Translations under genes and position numbers: made by a program
Shown here: in pieces, positions 53,554-62,770 of the stretch
How the letters are laid out: each line of letters opens with the position of its first letter
Numbering within the stretch: the first letter of the stretch is position 1
Notes under the pieces: generated by a model
The model's input: only the letters and a program-made list of their open reading frames with translations
Database searches by the model: none
What the model was told of the DNA's origin: nothing
Assembly: GCA_965207475.1 (NCBI GenBank)
Contig: OZ242278.1
Location: forward strand, 2,076,537-2,140,536
Direction: 5' to 3'
DNA: 64,000 nucleotides
From: WTFY01 sp011523795
GTDB lineage: Bacteria; Pseudomonadota; Gammaproteobacteria; UBA4575

Positions 53554-54126
53554 ATGCCCACGCTTTTCGTCGTTGCTGGCCCGAACGGGTGCGGCAAGTC
53601 CACGCTGACGCGCATGAGCGGTTTCAGCGGAATCGACATCATCGACCCCGATGCAATTGCACGTGATTTGGGGTACGGCAGCCCCGCGAGGGCGGCGCGC
53701 GAGGCACTGCGTCGGCGCAGCGATGCGCTCGGTGCAGGGCGGACGCATCTGGTCGAGACCACTCTCGCCGGTTCCGGCTTTCTCCGCCACATGGAGGCCG
53801 CCCGACGGGAAGACTACCGGATTATCCTGCATTTCGTGTCTGTCGGTTCGCCGGAACTGGCGCTCGACCGCGTCCGCAACCGAGTCGCGCTCGGCGGCCA
53901 CGATGTCCCGGAAGACGATGTGCGGCGGCGGTTCGCACGGTCGCACGTCAACCTGCCCACGGCGATTTCGCGGTCGGACGTTGCCATGCTATACGACAAC
54001 GCCGATCCCGACCGGCCGTACCGGGAGGTTGCGATCCTCGGGAAGACAATACCGTGGATCGCCGAGGCCGTGCCGGCCTGGGCGACTACGGCTCTTGCCC
54101 ATACTGCCGCTATGGGTCCGCGATGA
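53554..54126 (+). CDS. zeta-toxin family kinase
   Basis: A 190-residue P-loop protein with Walker A VAGPNGCGKST, then FSGIDIIDPDAIARDLG, HLVETTLAG and an arginine-rich lid (DVRRRFARSHVNLP) as in zeta toxins, which phosphorylate UDP-N-acetylglucosamine or related targets. The gene follows its likely antitoxin and would make loss of the element costly. The final 20 residues are not conserved in type. Confidence 0.85.
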   Translation: MPTLFVVAGPNGCGKSTLTRMSGFSGIDIIDPDAIARDLGYGSPARAAREALRRRSDALGAGRTHLVETTLAGSGFLRHMEAARREDYRIILHFVSVGSPELALDRVRNRVALGGHDVPEDDVRRRFARSHVNLPTAISRSDVAMLYDNADPDRPYREVAILGKTIPWIAEAVPAWATTALAHTAAMGPR

Positions 54127-54506
54127 CGTCAGGCTGGGTGCTCATGCCGGGCTGTTCTCAGCCCGGTGGCGGCCCATAATACCTTGATGATCGGCGCTGA
54201 AACACTATTCCGCCGGACTCACAATTGGTACTGCAATTGCAACAGGCGTCCCGCTCTGTCGGATCTCCCGCGGAATAGAACAGCCCTCGCCCAATCCCTG
54301 CTTGTCCAGAGATCGTGTTCCAGAGGATAAGGTCTGTGGGGGTGCGCTGCACTGGAGGATGTTCTCGATTTCGATGAATGAAGCGATTGCCCTGGTTACC
54401 GGCAGGGCAGCCCTGAAACCCCACCCCTTCCCTGATTGATTTTCCGTTTCAAGGACACGCACAAGGCGTGACCATAGTGTCCTGTATGAATGGAGAACCT
54501 GACTGG
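54127..54506. other. 380-base gap with one strong hairpin
   Basis: CCGGGCTG-TTCT-CAGCCCGG (54147-54166) is a perfect 8-bp hairpin just after the toxin gene, terminator-like but without a T-tract. The rest shows no convincing gene and probably carries the promoter of the transfer operon. Confidence 0.5.
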
Positions 54507-55310
54507 ATGAGCAACGCACACAAAGCAGTCGCTGGAGTGCTTGCCCTTGGGCTGATGATGCCGGGGATTGCGGCAGAGGTGAGGCACACCCAGGCGCAGG
54601 AAACGGATACTGGCAAGAGTCCATTGAATGAGCACATGCTGACACCTGCAGAGCGGGCCCGCATGCGCACTTGGGGACTGTCGAAGACCGAGTGGTACCG
54701 GTACAGGGCATTGATGCAGGGCATTCGCGGCAGTGTGAGTGCTGCGACCCTGTCGCCCATCGAGGTGCTGGGGATTCATGCGCGAAACCGTGAGGAGCGA
54801 AGGCGGTATGCCGAGCAGTGGGCGAGGATGATGCGCGAGGACGCCGGGCGCATCTTGGCGTTCCAGCGTGCCTATGACGAGGCGCAAAAGCGCCTGTATC
54901 CGGACAGCGTGCTGATCGATGCCAATGTCCTGCTTTCTGCCCGCTCTGGCCTGGATTCGGCAAAGGAACCTGCCTGGCAGCAGGAGGATCGCATCCTGTT
55001 CTTCACCAACACGCAATGTGCGGGCTGTGATGCTGTCCTGGAGCGCATGCTCGCGCGCATTGGGCAGTTCTCTGGCATCGACCTGTACTTGGTCGATGTT
55101 ACCGCGGGGGAAGAATTCCGTATCCGGGAATGGGCGGCAACAAGACAGATCGATCCGCAGCGGGTGCGTGAGCACAGGGTCACCCTGAATATCGATGGCG
55201 GTGCGTTTAAGCGGGTCCTCGCACACACGGGGCTGAAGGATGCGGCGCTGCCCGTGCTGGTGCGAAAGCGCGGACATCAGATGACTCCTTTGTCGGCCTC
55301 GCGGTTCTGA
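54507..55310 (+). CDS. TIGR03759-family ICE protein, exported
   Basis: A 267-residue protein with a signal peptide (MSNAHKAVAGVLALGLMMPGIAA), a helical middle (LTPAERARMRTWGLSKTEWYRY, the family hallmark) and a thioredoxin-like C-terminal part with CAGC. It is a periplasmic component of the G-type conjugation system. ATG 54507 puts the signal peptide at the N-terminus; the frame is open upstream. Confidence 0.87.
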   Translation: MSNAHKAVAGVLALGLMMPGIAAEVRHTQAQETDTGKSPLNEHMLTPAERARMRTWGLSKTEWYRYRALMQGIRGSVSAATLSPIEVLGIHARNREERRRYAEQWARMMREDAGRILAFQRAYDEAQKRLYPDSVLIDANVLLSARSGLDSAKEPAWQQEDRILFFTNTQCAGCDAVLERMLARIGQFSGIDLYLVDVTAGEEFRIREWAATRQIDPQRVREHRVTLNIDGGAFKRVLAHTGLKDAALPVLVRKRGHQMTPLSASRF

Positions 55311-55322
55311 TGCAGGTCGGGA

Positions 55323-55901
55323 ATGAGCCATCCTGCAGTCATCCCCTGGGTCATTGCCGTTCTGTGCTGGAGTATATCTTCACCGGTATTCGCAGAGCTT
55401 GTCGTGATTCACGACAGCGGTCAGACCCGCCCACTTGAGCCCCTGCTGGACCCGTTGCTGTCCGATGCGCCGCAGACGGACGAGGTCTCTCGTGCTAAGG
55501 GTTCATCCAGCCCTGATTCGGACCCGGGGCACATCCCGGATGAAGGGATGCTTACCCGGCTGTTGCCGGTGCGCTCGCCCGGATTGCAGCCCGGCGCTCT
55601 CGTGGACACCATCCCGGCACCTGGGGTGCTGGCCCGCCTTGCACAGGGAAATCCACGGCCGTTTTTCCTGGTCGGGTCGGACCCGTTCTCGCTGCGCTGG
55701 CTTGTGGCCAACGCGAAGACTCTCCGGGAGATCGGTGCGGCCGGGTTGCTGGTGCAGGCGGATACAGAGGAGGATGTCCGGCGGGTCGGTAAAGCCGCAC
55801 AGGGACTGTCCATTACGCCGGGCTCCGGCAGCGATCTGGCCCGCGCACTGGGCATACGCCGTTATCCGGTACTGATCACGCGCGACAGGTTCATGCAATG
55901 A
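55323..55901 (+). CDS. TIGR03765-family (PFL_4695) ICE protein, exported
   Basis: A 192-residue protein with signal peptide (VIPWVIAVLCWSISSPVFA), then VVIHDSGQTRPLEPLL and the C-terminal VGSDPFSLRWLVANAKTLREIGAAGLLVQ segment of this family. Normally a lytic transglycosylase gene lies between TIGR03759 and this gene; here the gap is only 12 bases, so it is missing. It overlaps traD by 4 bases. Confidence 0.87.
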   Translation: MSHPAVIPWVIAVLCWSISSPVFAELVVIHDSGQTRPLEPLLDPLLSDAPQTDEVSRAKGSSSPDSDPGHIPDEGMLTRLLPVRSPGLQPGALVDTIPAPGVLARLAQGNPRPFFLVGSDPFSLRWLVANAKTLREIGAAGLLVQADTEEDVRRVGKAAQGLSITPGSGSDLARALGIRRYPVLITRDRFMQ

Positions 55902-58039
55902 GTCGGTACCCGATGGAAGCGCTGTTGCGCCCCCCGGTGGAACTCTGGTCGATGTGCACCGCCTGGTCGGCCGGCACGCTCGCATGGCTGGCACCCTGGA
56001 TCCTGATGATGCCGCCCGGGGTGGCCGGGGCCACCGCTGCAGTCTTCTTCGTATTCGGGCTGTGGCGAGGCCATCAGGCCTTGCGGGTGTTGCGCTATCA
56101 GTGGCATCTGCGAAAGTTGCCGGTGTACCGGCTGCGGTCCGGGCGGATTCCCGTCAGCCGTCACAGGCTGTTCCTGGGACGCGGCTTTCGCTGGACCCAG
56201 CAGCACACGCAGCGCCTGCGAGACACCCTGAGGCCCGAAGTACAAGGCTATCTGCGCCCCGGTGTGCTGTACCGGTGGGCAAGGCAAAAGGAGATCGCCT
56301 GGGAGCCGGTTCCAGGGCTGTCCTGGCTGTCGCGCGCCCTGCGCAGACCCTCGCGCTGGAATCCGCTCGCACCCTTACCTGCAGTGGGCGGCAAGCCGGC
56401 CCTGCATGCAGTGGAGCCCAAAGAGCAATCCGTGTGGATGGACCTTGGCGAGCGGGTAGGGCACACCCTGGTGCTCGGCACCACCCGGGTCGGGAAGACG
56501 AGACTGGCGGAACTGCTGATCACCCAGGATATCCGCCGCGGGGACGTGGTGATCGTGTTCGATCCCAAGGGGGATGCCGATTTGCTGCGGCGTATTTACA
56601 CCGAGGCCCGGCGTGCCGGGCGTCTGGACCACTTTTACCTTTTTCACCTGGGCTTTCCTCAGCTTTCGGCGCGCTACAACGCCATCGGCAATTTCTCGCG
56701 CATCACGGAGGTCGCGACCCGCATTGCCAGCCAACTGCCGAGCGGGGGCAACTCGGCCGCCTTCAGGGAATTCGCCTGGCGTTTCGTCAACATCATCGCC
56801 CGCGCACTGGTCGCCTTGCGGCGCAGGCCGGACTACCGGCAGGTCCGCCGCTACATCAACGATATCGAGCCGCTGCTCGTGGAGTATGCCGGACACTGCG
56901 CCCGGCAATCCGGAGTGGAAGACTGGAAGGTATTGATCGAAGAGCATGCCTCGAACATCAGGGAACGCAGTCTGCCTTCGGCCCTCAAGGGCCGTTCCAG
57001 GGAGGCCATCGCCTGCATGCAGCTGTTGCAGGACCAAGGGGTCTACGACCCTGTCCTCGATGGGCTCGTCTCGGCCTTCAAGTACGACCGGACCTATTTC
57101 GACAAGATCGTCAGTTCCGTCGGCCCGCTGATGGAAAAGCTGACCACCGGCACCATCGCCGCACTGATCTCGCCGGACTACGGCGACGCACATGATCTCC
57201 GGCCCATCTTCGAATGGATGGATGTGGTGCGCCACCGGGGTATCGTCTACGTGGGACTTGATGCGCTCACCGATACCACGGTCGCCAGTGCCGTGGGCAA
57301 TTCCATGTTCGCCGACCTGGTGTCCGTGGCCGGGCACCTCTACAAGCACGGGGTGGGTGCTGATCGCGGCGAGACAGCGGGCGGGGTGCCTGCCCGCAAT
57401 GAAATGCCCGTGATCTCCCTGCATGCCGACGAGTTCAACGAGCTGATCGGGGATGAGTTCGTCCCCTTGCTGAACAAGGCCGGCGGTGCCGGGTTCCAGG
57501 TCACGGCCTACACCCAGACCTGGTCGGATGTGGAGGCCCGGATCGGCTCCCGGGCCAAGGCCGGGCAGGTCGCCGGCAACTTCAACACGATGCTCATGCT
57601 GCGGGTGAAGGAACTGGAGACGGCAGTCATGCTGACCGACCAGCTACCCCGGGTCGAGGTGTTCACCCTGATGAGCGTATCGGGCGTGGATGACTCCTCG
57701 GAACCGGGTTCCGGCATCGATTTCAAGTCCCGCAACGAGGACCGGATCAGTGTCTCGGAAGTGCCCATGCTCAGTGCCGCCGACCTGGTCGCACTGCCCA
57801 AGGGGCAGGCCTTCTGCCTGCTCGAGGGCGGACAGCTGTGGAAGACCCGCATTCCCTTGCCGGACGATCGCACAGACTCCTCCATGCCGGAGGACTTCGA
57901 GGCAATGGCCGAGGCCATGCGCTGCAGTTATCTTGCCAGGGAGGATTCCAGCCATGCACGGGATAACGGGCAACTGGAGGAGTCCGGGTCATGGATCAGT
58001 GCACCCGGTCCGGGCTGTTCGCATGGCGAGACCGGCTGA
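55898..58039 (+). CDS. traD: conjugative coupling protein TraD (SXT/TOL type)
   Basis: A 713-residue VirD4/TraD ATPase that brings relaxase-bound DNA to the transfer channel. Two hydrophobic segments lie near residues 20-55, then Walker A LGTTRVGKTR (about residue 194), VIVFDPKGDADLL and Walker B-type ISLHADEFNELIG. The rest is the all-alpha domain. ATG is shared with the end of TIGR03765 (4-base overlap). It also overlaps the next gene by 17 bases. Confidence 0.95.
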   Translation: MSRYPMEALLRPPVELWSMCTAWSAGTLAWLAPWILMMPPGVAGATAAVFFVFGLWRGHQALRVLRYQWHLRKLPVYRLRSGRIPVSRHRLFLGRGFRWTQQHTQRLRDTLRPEVQGYLRPGVLYRWARQKEIAWEPVPGLSWLSRALRRPSRWNPLAPLPAVGGKPALHAVEPKEQSVWMDLGERVGHTLVLGTTRVGKTRLAELLITQDIRRGDVVIVFDPKGDADLLRRIYTEARRAGRLDHFYLFHLGFPQLSARYNAIGNFSRITEVATRIASQLPSGGNSAAFREFAWRFVNIIARALVALRRRPDYRQVRRYINDIEPLLVEYAGHCARQSGVEDWKVLIEEHASNIRERSLPSALKGRSREAIACMQLLQDQGVYDPVLDGLVSAFKYDRTYFDKIVSSVGPLMEKLTTGTIAALISPDYGDAHDLRPIFEWMDVVRHRGIVYVGLDALTDTTVASAVGNSMFADLVSVAGHLYKHGVGADRGETAGGVPARNEMPVISLHADEFNELIGDEFVPLLNKAGGAGFQVTAYTQTWSDVEARIGSRAKAGQVAGNFNTMLMLRVKELETAVMLTDQLPRVEVFTLMSVSGVDDSSEPGSGIDFKSRNEDRISVSEVPMLSAADLVALPKGQAFCLLEGGQLWKTRIPLPDDRTDSSMPEDFEAMAEAMRCSYLAREDSSHARDNGQLEESGSWISAPGPGCSHGETG

Positions 58040-58755
58040 TCCCCGCCGGGCCGCCGTACGGCGCAGTACGCTCTCCCGCATACTGACGGGCCTGGCCCAG
58101 GGTCTCAAGTGGCTGCTGGTCTCGCTGTTCATCTCCATCCTGATCGAATGGGTCGGCATGGTGTTCTGGTGGGAGGATCAGGGCTCGGCCCACAGCCAGC
58201 AGATGCTGGCCAATGAGCTGCAGTATCTGGGGGCGGATTCCTATTACAGCGGATGGGCTGCACATCGTGTGCAGGCTGCCCGCGACTTTCCAGACAGGGT
58301 GTACGACCTGGTTTTTGAACGGATCGGGATCATGGAACTGGTTCACTGGATCACACCTGTCCCGTCTCCGCATGAATCCGGCATCCGCCCGGTGCTGCAC
58401 CGCCTCCATGGATCGGTATCCGAGTATGTAGTGGCTGCCATGCAGATGGACGCGGGTCTTTACCGTACGACTGACCATCCTGGTCCTGTCATTGCCCGTG
58501 TTCGTGCTGTTCGCCTGGGTGGCACTGGCGGACGGTCTGGTGCTCCGGGATCTCAGGCGCTGGGGCGGTGGCCGGGAAAGCTCCTTTGTGTATCACTACG
58601 CCAGGAAAGCCACGCTGCCGTTGTTCCTGTCCGCCTGGGTGCTGTATCTGGTGTCACCGGTCAGCGTGCACCCGTTCTGGATCCTCCTGCCGTTCGCGCT
58701 GGTGTTTGCCCTGGCGGTCAGGATCACGGCCGGTACCTTCAAGAAGTACCTCTGA
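58023..58755 (+). pseudogene. TIGR03747-family ICE membrane protein, interrupted by a +1 frameshift
   Basis: Reading from ATG 58023 gives the family N-terminus (LKWLLVSLFISILIEWVGMVFWW). After QMDAG the frame runs into unrelated residues. The frame one base later supplies the rest of the family (LTILVLSLPVFVLFAWVALADG, then WGGGRESSFVYHYARK, FKKYL). One extra G in the GGG at 58454-58456 explains it. Total length without it would be 243 residues. It may be a sequencing error, a true mutation or a programmed slip. It is a core transfer membrane protein. Confidence 0.88.
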
Positions 58756-58869
58756 ACCCTGTGAGAAATCTACGGCGGTCAACAGTGAGTTGCAGGGTAC
58801 CTGTTCGATGCTGATCCTGACAGTGGCGCTATCAAGCTGTGCAGTGCCTGCAAAGCAAGTGGCGGGTGC

Positions 58870-59055
58870 TCATCCCTCTGGAGATTCCAGCTCGTCAAGC
58901 AGTGCCTGCACGACCCTGCGCAATTGTGGCAGGTTTCTGAAATCGATGATCTTGCGCATTCGCGGGATTTTCTCGCCAAATTCAGAATGGAGTTGCTGCA
59001 GGCGGTTGACCGCCTAGCCAATGACCTTGAACTTGCGCTCCACTGCGGCCTTAAC
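58870..59055 (-). pseudogene. remnant of a HepT/DUF86-type HEPN toxin gene
   Basis: On the minus strand the frame reads VKAAVERKFKVIG, a TAG stop, AVNRLQQLHSEFGEKIPR and MRKIIDFRNL, then PQLRRVVQALLDELES. This is the HepT (DUF86) pattern, but the stretch carrying the catalytic R-x4-H (IHGY in relatives) is deleted, and the 5' part is lost. It is a dead HEPN toxin fragment. The remainder of 58756-59058 shows nothing else. Confidence 0.75.
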
Positions 59056-59058
59056 AGA

Positions 59059-59664
59059 TTAGTATCTTTCAATGTCACGCATTACGCGGTTGATAAGTTC
59101 CACGAATACTGAGATATCGCTGAGATAATGACGCCAATACCCTTGATCCACCAACTCCCACGAATAGCGTTTCTGCCACCATCTCATGTCTTCATCAAAA
59201 TATTCGAAGAATCCACGGAGACTTGAAATATCGCGGTTCTCCGGTGGCTGCGGGGATGTTGGCGATGAGGCATTAATAAATGCGATCAGTTCGTAGCCGT
59301 TGGGGAGCACACTTCGGCTTGCCTGAAACGTTGACTCAAGTCGGTCTTGATATTTCTTGGGAATCGCATTATGCAGCTGTGTCAAAAAGTGACGCTCCTT
59401 GCCTTTGAGCAATTTTGCTGGGTCGATTTTGTTAAGGTAGAGAAGCAGCTTCAGCATCAACTCCAGTGCTATGCCAAGGTTGAAATGGGAGACTGTCTTC
59501 ATCGATACCCACATATCGATGTGTTTGCGGCCTTTCAGACCGGGCACTTCTTCTTTGCTGTCACTACGAATGCCATGACGCCTGATCTCTGACTCGATAT
59601 GCATTGCAGTGGTCTTGAAGTCGTGTATGTTGTCGTACAACAGGTTGTATGCAGAAACTTCCAT
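59059..59664 (-). CDS. HEPN-like helical protein, possible defence component
   Basis: A 201-residue soluble, mostly helical protein. The segment HFNLGIALELMLKLLLYLNK resembles the core helix of HEPN-type proteins, and HFLTQLHNAIP a second helix. I cannot see a clear R-x4-6-H catalytic motif. It is divergent from the HEPN gene at 59705 with only 40 bases between, so the two probably share a control region. Lower GC than the surrounding ICE genes suggests separate acquisition. Confidence 0.55.
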   Translation of the reverse strand: MEVSAYNLLYDNIHDFKTTAMHIESEIRRHGIRSDSKEEVPGLKGRKHIDMWVSMKTVSHFNLGIALELMLKLLLYLNKIDPAKLLKGKERHFLTQLHNAIPKKYQDRLESTFQASRSVLPNGYELIAFINASSPTSPQPPENRDISSLRGFFEYFDEDMRWWQKRYSWELVDQGYWRHYLSDISVFVELINRVMRDIERY

Positions 59665-59704
59665 AACTTTTCACTCCATTATTTGAATTAGGAGATGAGT
59701 TCAC

Positions 59705-60970
59705 ATGATAAACAATTCTATTAATCATCTTGACAGCGTATCTAAGGCAGTTTTCCAGACTTTTAAAGATCAACAGAACCAAAATTCTCCGTTGTTTGGA
59801 GATAATGTGCTGAACAAAATACAGGGGGTATATTTGTCGTTGCTCCAGTCAGCTTCGAATTTTAAAGACGCGGTTCAGCATGTTTTCCCGGAACCGGAAT
59901 TTACACCAACTCTTCCCCAGGAAAATGATCGCATGCCCATGCTCTTGACTGTTCATGGGGGGTCAAGAATTCTGCCTGAATTTATCTTGTCCGGAATGCT
60001 GGGATCTGCCAGAGTCCAGATGCTTCTGTTTAATTTACCTAACCAAGAAAGCACTTTTGTCGATCTCGTTCGTGAGAATCACAGACAGTTACAAAAGGCT
60101 ATAGCTGGCGAAAAGGTCAAGGCATATCATGTGGTAGGTATTGCCGGGATTTCGCTTTCAGCAGGCGTTAGGGCCTCTACACCATGGGGCATCCTGCAGG
60201 CTGCACCGAAAATCCAATCCGGCCCTGATCCAATTATGCTGGAGACTAGCCCTCAAACGGAGTGCATGCTGATTGAAGAAAAAATGCTAACTGTCAGGTT
60301 CGATTTTGCGGCGCAACCAGAGCACGAGTTTGACAGGGAAGCGGAGTACAGAGATCCCAATGCTGATTTTCTTTTTATTTTGTCGTGCGTGTTGTCGTCA
60401 GATCATACGGAAGGATCTGGTGGTCCTGTAGAAACATGGCTCGTGCCGGTTTTGCCTTTCCACTATGGGAGTGTCTCATCGCATTTGGGCAGAACAAGCA
60501 GAGCTTCAGGATCTATCGATTTTGACAAATTAGTGGATGATCTTGAGCATTGGTCTGGCTTAGTCAGTGCTAGGCATTCGAATGAATTGGAAATTGCTGC
60601 AACAAGGTTGGTGTCTTCTATCGTACATAGGGAAAGTTACGTCGATTCGCTCATTGATGCAGTCATGGTATGGGAAGCCCTTTTTGGTACCTCAACGGAG
60701 GTGACTTTCAGAGTTACGGCAGCTCTTGCAAAGTTCCTTGAGCCAGATGCATCGAAGCGCCATGGCTACAGAAAGAAATTGAAGGATGTGTATGGACTGC
60801 GAAGTCGAATTGTACATGGATCAAACGTTGGGACCGTGGAGGCCAGGGAGGCGGCAAGGCTAGCCGTGGATGTGGCAGCTAAGGCCTTAAAAGAGCTCTA
60901 CAGGCGGGGAGAGAAATGGATATCAATGAAAAGTACCGAAAGGGCAGACACATTATTGCTTGGTGAATAG
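59705..60970 (+). CDS. large protein with C-terminal ApeA-type HEPN domain
   Basis: A 421-residue protein. The C-terminal 130 residues (from SLIDAVMVWEALFGTS) form a HEPN-like helical domain with the catalytic pattern RSRIVHGS (R-x4-H), as in HEPN ribonucleases. The N-terminal 290 residues are mixed alpha/beta and unfamiliar. AGGAG precedes the start. HEPN domains of this type occur in abortive-infection systems such as ApeA. It is in a low-GC cargo island and lies next to another HEPN-like gene and a NYN nuclease. Confidence 0.7.
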   Translation: MINNSINHLDSVSKAVFQTFKDQQNQNSPLFGDNVLNKIQGVYLSLLQSASNFKDAVQHVFPEPEFTPTLPQENDRMPMLLTVHGGSRILPEFILSGMLGSARVQMLLFNLPNQESTFVDLVRENHRQLQKAIAGEKVKAYHVVGIAGISLSAGVRASTPWGILQAAPKIQSGPDPIMLETSPQTECMLIEEKMLTVRFDFAAQPEHEFDREAEYRDPNADFLFILSCVLSSDHTEGSGGPVETWLVPVLPFHYGSVSSHLGRTSRASGSIDFDKLVDDLEHWSGLVSARHSNELEIAATRLVSSIVHRESYVDSLIDAVMVWEALFGTSTEVTFRVTAALAKFLEPDASKRHGYRKKLKDVYGLRSRIVHGSNVGTVEAREAARLAVDVAAKALKELYRRGEKWISMKSTERADTLLLGE

Positions 60971-61121
60971 GTGACCTGAATATGAGGATGATGATTGATT
61001 CGAATTGCAATGCGATGTAAGGTAAACCAGCTGATAGAAAGAAAGCAGCACTGTCGTCCCTGATCCAAGTGTTAGCTGGGTAAAACCAGATGACCACGAC
61101 AGTGTCTGCTATCACTTACGA

Positions 61122-61742
61122 ATGGGCAGATACGCAATACTAATTGATGGTGCATTTGCCATTCACAAACTGACCCTGCCACAGGAATTTCCAGACCATA
61201 GCAAGATTATGGATCTGGTCAGTTCCATAACAGAAGATCCCAAAGTTGCTGATTTAAACCTGCTTCGCACTTATTTTTATCATGCGAAGCCAGCGACAGG
61301 CAGGATTACAAATCCTATAAACCATCAGGTTACCGACTTGGGGAAAACAAGTGTCTACCGTAATCAGACAAAACTAATTGAGGAGCTGGAGTTGGCCGAA
61401 AAAGTGGCAGTCCGACTTGGAGAAACATCTGATGTATTGAAATGGAAACTGGGACGACGGGCTGTAGAAAATTTAGAAGCCAGAGTTCTTGATGCCCAGG
61501 ATTTAGTGCCTGACATCAAACAAAAAGGAGTTGATTTGAGAATTGGGCTGGATATTGCACGGCTGTCATTAAAAGGGATTGTTGATGTCATTGTAGCAGT
61601 CACTGGAGACAGTGATTTGGTCCCAGCGTTCAAATTTGCCCGCAGAGAGGGTATTTTGGTATACCTGAATCACCTTGGGCATGGTGTAAAACGTGAACTA
61701 CAAGTTCACGTCGATGGTTTCATCCCATACAACCCAGCATGA
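61122..61742 (+). CDS. NYN-domain (LabA/DUF88-like) nuclease
   Basis: A 206-residue protein with the NYN/PIN-like fold: YAILIDGAF near the N-terminus (first acidic residue), KGVDLRIGLDIARLS and the VTGDSDLVPAFKFARREG motif that carries the catalytic acidic residues. NYN proteins are predicted RNases. It follows the HEPN gene by 150 bases on the same strand, at lower GC than the ICE. Together they may form an antiphage or toxin unit. Confidence 0.85.
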   Translation: MGRYAILIDGAFAIHKLTLPQEFPDHSKIMDLVSSITEDPKVADLNLLRTYFYHAKPATGRITNPINHQVTDLGKTSVYRNQTKLIEELELAEKVAVRLGETSDVLKWKLGRRAVENLEARVLDAQDLVPDIKQKGVDLRIGLDIARLSLKGIVDVIVAVTGDSDLVPAFKFARREGILVYLNHLGHGVKRELQVHVDGFIPYNPA

Positions 61743-62438
61743 GATAGGATGCAGCAGCCTATGGCCTACACGTTTGCTGGGCGGTAAGGCCGTAAGCTTT
61801 ATCCAGAGTTCACTGTGGAGATGCCCCAATGAATGAGGCCCTTCGGACTCCAAACCATTAGTAATACCATAGTTCTCTGATTTCCTATTATTGCACTTTC
61901 TCTGTATTCTAGCGTTGGTCTGAGTAGCGACTGCAACCGTAAGTTCCAGTATCTACGTCACGGCTGCTCTAGGCCAAGTTCAAAAACTTGTCGGCCCCCT
62001 GTGTTCAGTGGCTTTGCCAAAGGTCTTCAGGGTGTTTTCTGTATGCAGTCGGGCATGATAGTGGTGTCATGCAGAACCGTAATATGAACTGACTGCACTA
62101 CAGCCTGCATTGTACAAGTTCTGGTGGACAGTTTTCCGTGCCAGCCATGCTGCTCAGCGAAATGAATCCACAGACCCACCGATCTGGTATGGCTGGTACG
62201 TGCTGACTTAAAAAGCGCCTCATCTGCTGAATGGATTTTCCATCGTCAAATCCGGCGGATTCCAGCACCATGCCCCGTAATTTGTTACAGGGCATAGTGC
62301 CATGAAAAAATCTCATTACCGGGCCATGATCCCGCAACCTGCAGGGTGGCTGATCCCGCCAGGGACGGCATCCGGTCACAGGCCGTTTGCCGATACTGGC
62401 TTGCGTGCCTGCGCAGCCGCCGCGGCAGGCGGCATGCA
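61743..62438. other. nearly 700-base gap at the right end of the cargo island
   Basis: The first part is low-GC like the cargo genes and the last 100 bases return to high GC. No gene is convincing on either strand. A small hairpin, GCATGA/TCATGC, lies at 62053-62072. The RAQPRD-family gene expected at this place in the ICE is not recognisable. Confidence 0.55.
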
Positions 62439-62669
62439 ATGAGCCCTGCACAGCAGGGTGCGTTTCAGGCCGGCTCCGGTGTGACCCCCGGCACGTTACT
62501 GACCGCGATCGCCTCGATGGTCCTGGTGCTTGCGTTCGTATGGGTGGTCTGGGTGAGCATGGGCACCTTCCGGGCCTGGCAGGCAGGCCAGGCCACGGTT
62601 TTTGACATGGCCTGGAACGCGCTTCGGGCCAGCATCGTGCTGATGGTGCTGGGTTTTTATCTGCAGTGA
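62439..62669 (+). CDS. TIGR03758-family (DUF3262) ICE membrane protein
   Basis: A 76-residue protein with two hydrophobic segments: LTAIASMVLVLAFVWVVW (residues about 18-35) and ALRASIVLMVLGFYLQ at the C-terminus. This matches the small pilin-like membrane protein of the transfer operon. Start ATG at 62439 is the first that gives the family N-terminus (MSPAQQGAFQAGSG); no clear Shine-Dalgarno is seen. Confidence 0.83.
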   Translation: MSPAQQGAFQAGSGVTPGTLLTAIASMVLVLAFVWVVWVSMGTFRAWQAGQATVFDMAWNALRASIVLMVLGFYLQ

Positions 62670-62770
62670 GGCCTTTGGGAGCGTCCGGCCAGGGCACACG
62701 AGGGTTCATTGCAGCAGGGTACGGGGGAGTTCCCCGTTTGGTTCAGTCTGACATCAGGAGGGCAAGATTT

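Noticed and set aside
56375..57424. Long minus-strand frame opposite traD
   Set aside because: traD has clear motifs across the same bases, and the mirrored frame shows no domain or translation signal.
62098..62280. Minus-strand frame in the cargo gap ending near 62098
   Set aside because: The residues do not match a family I know, there is no start signal, and the frame is only open by chance through the GC-rich end.
62346..62438. Remnant of a RAQPRD gene before TIGR03758
   Set aside because: A frame here contains a few suggestive residues (VPAQPPRQAA), but nothing else of the family, so it is not supported.
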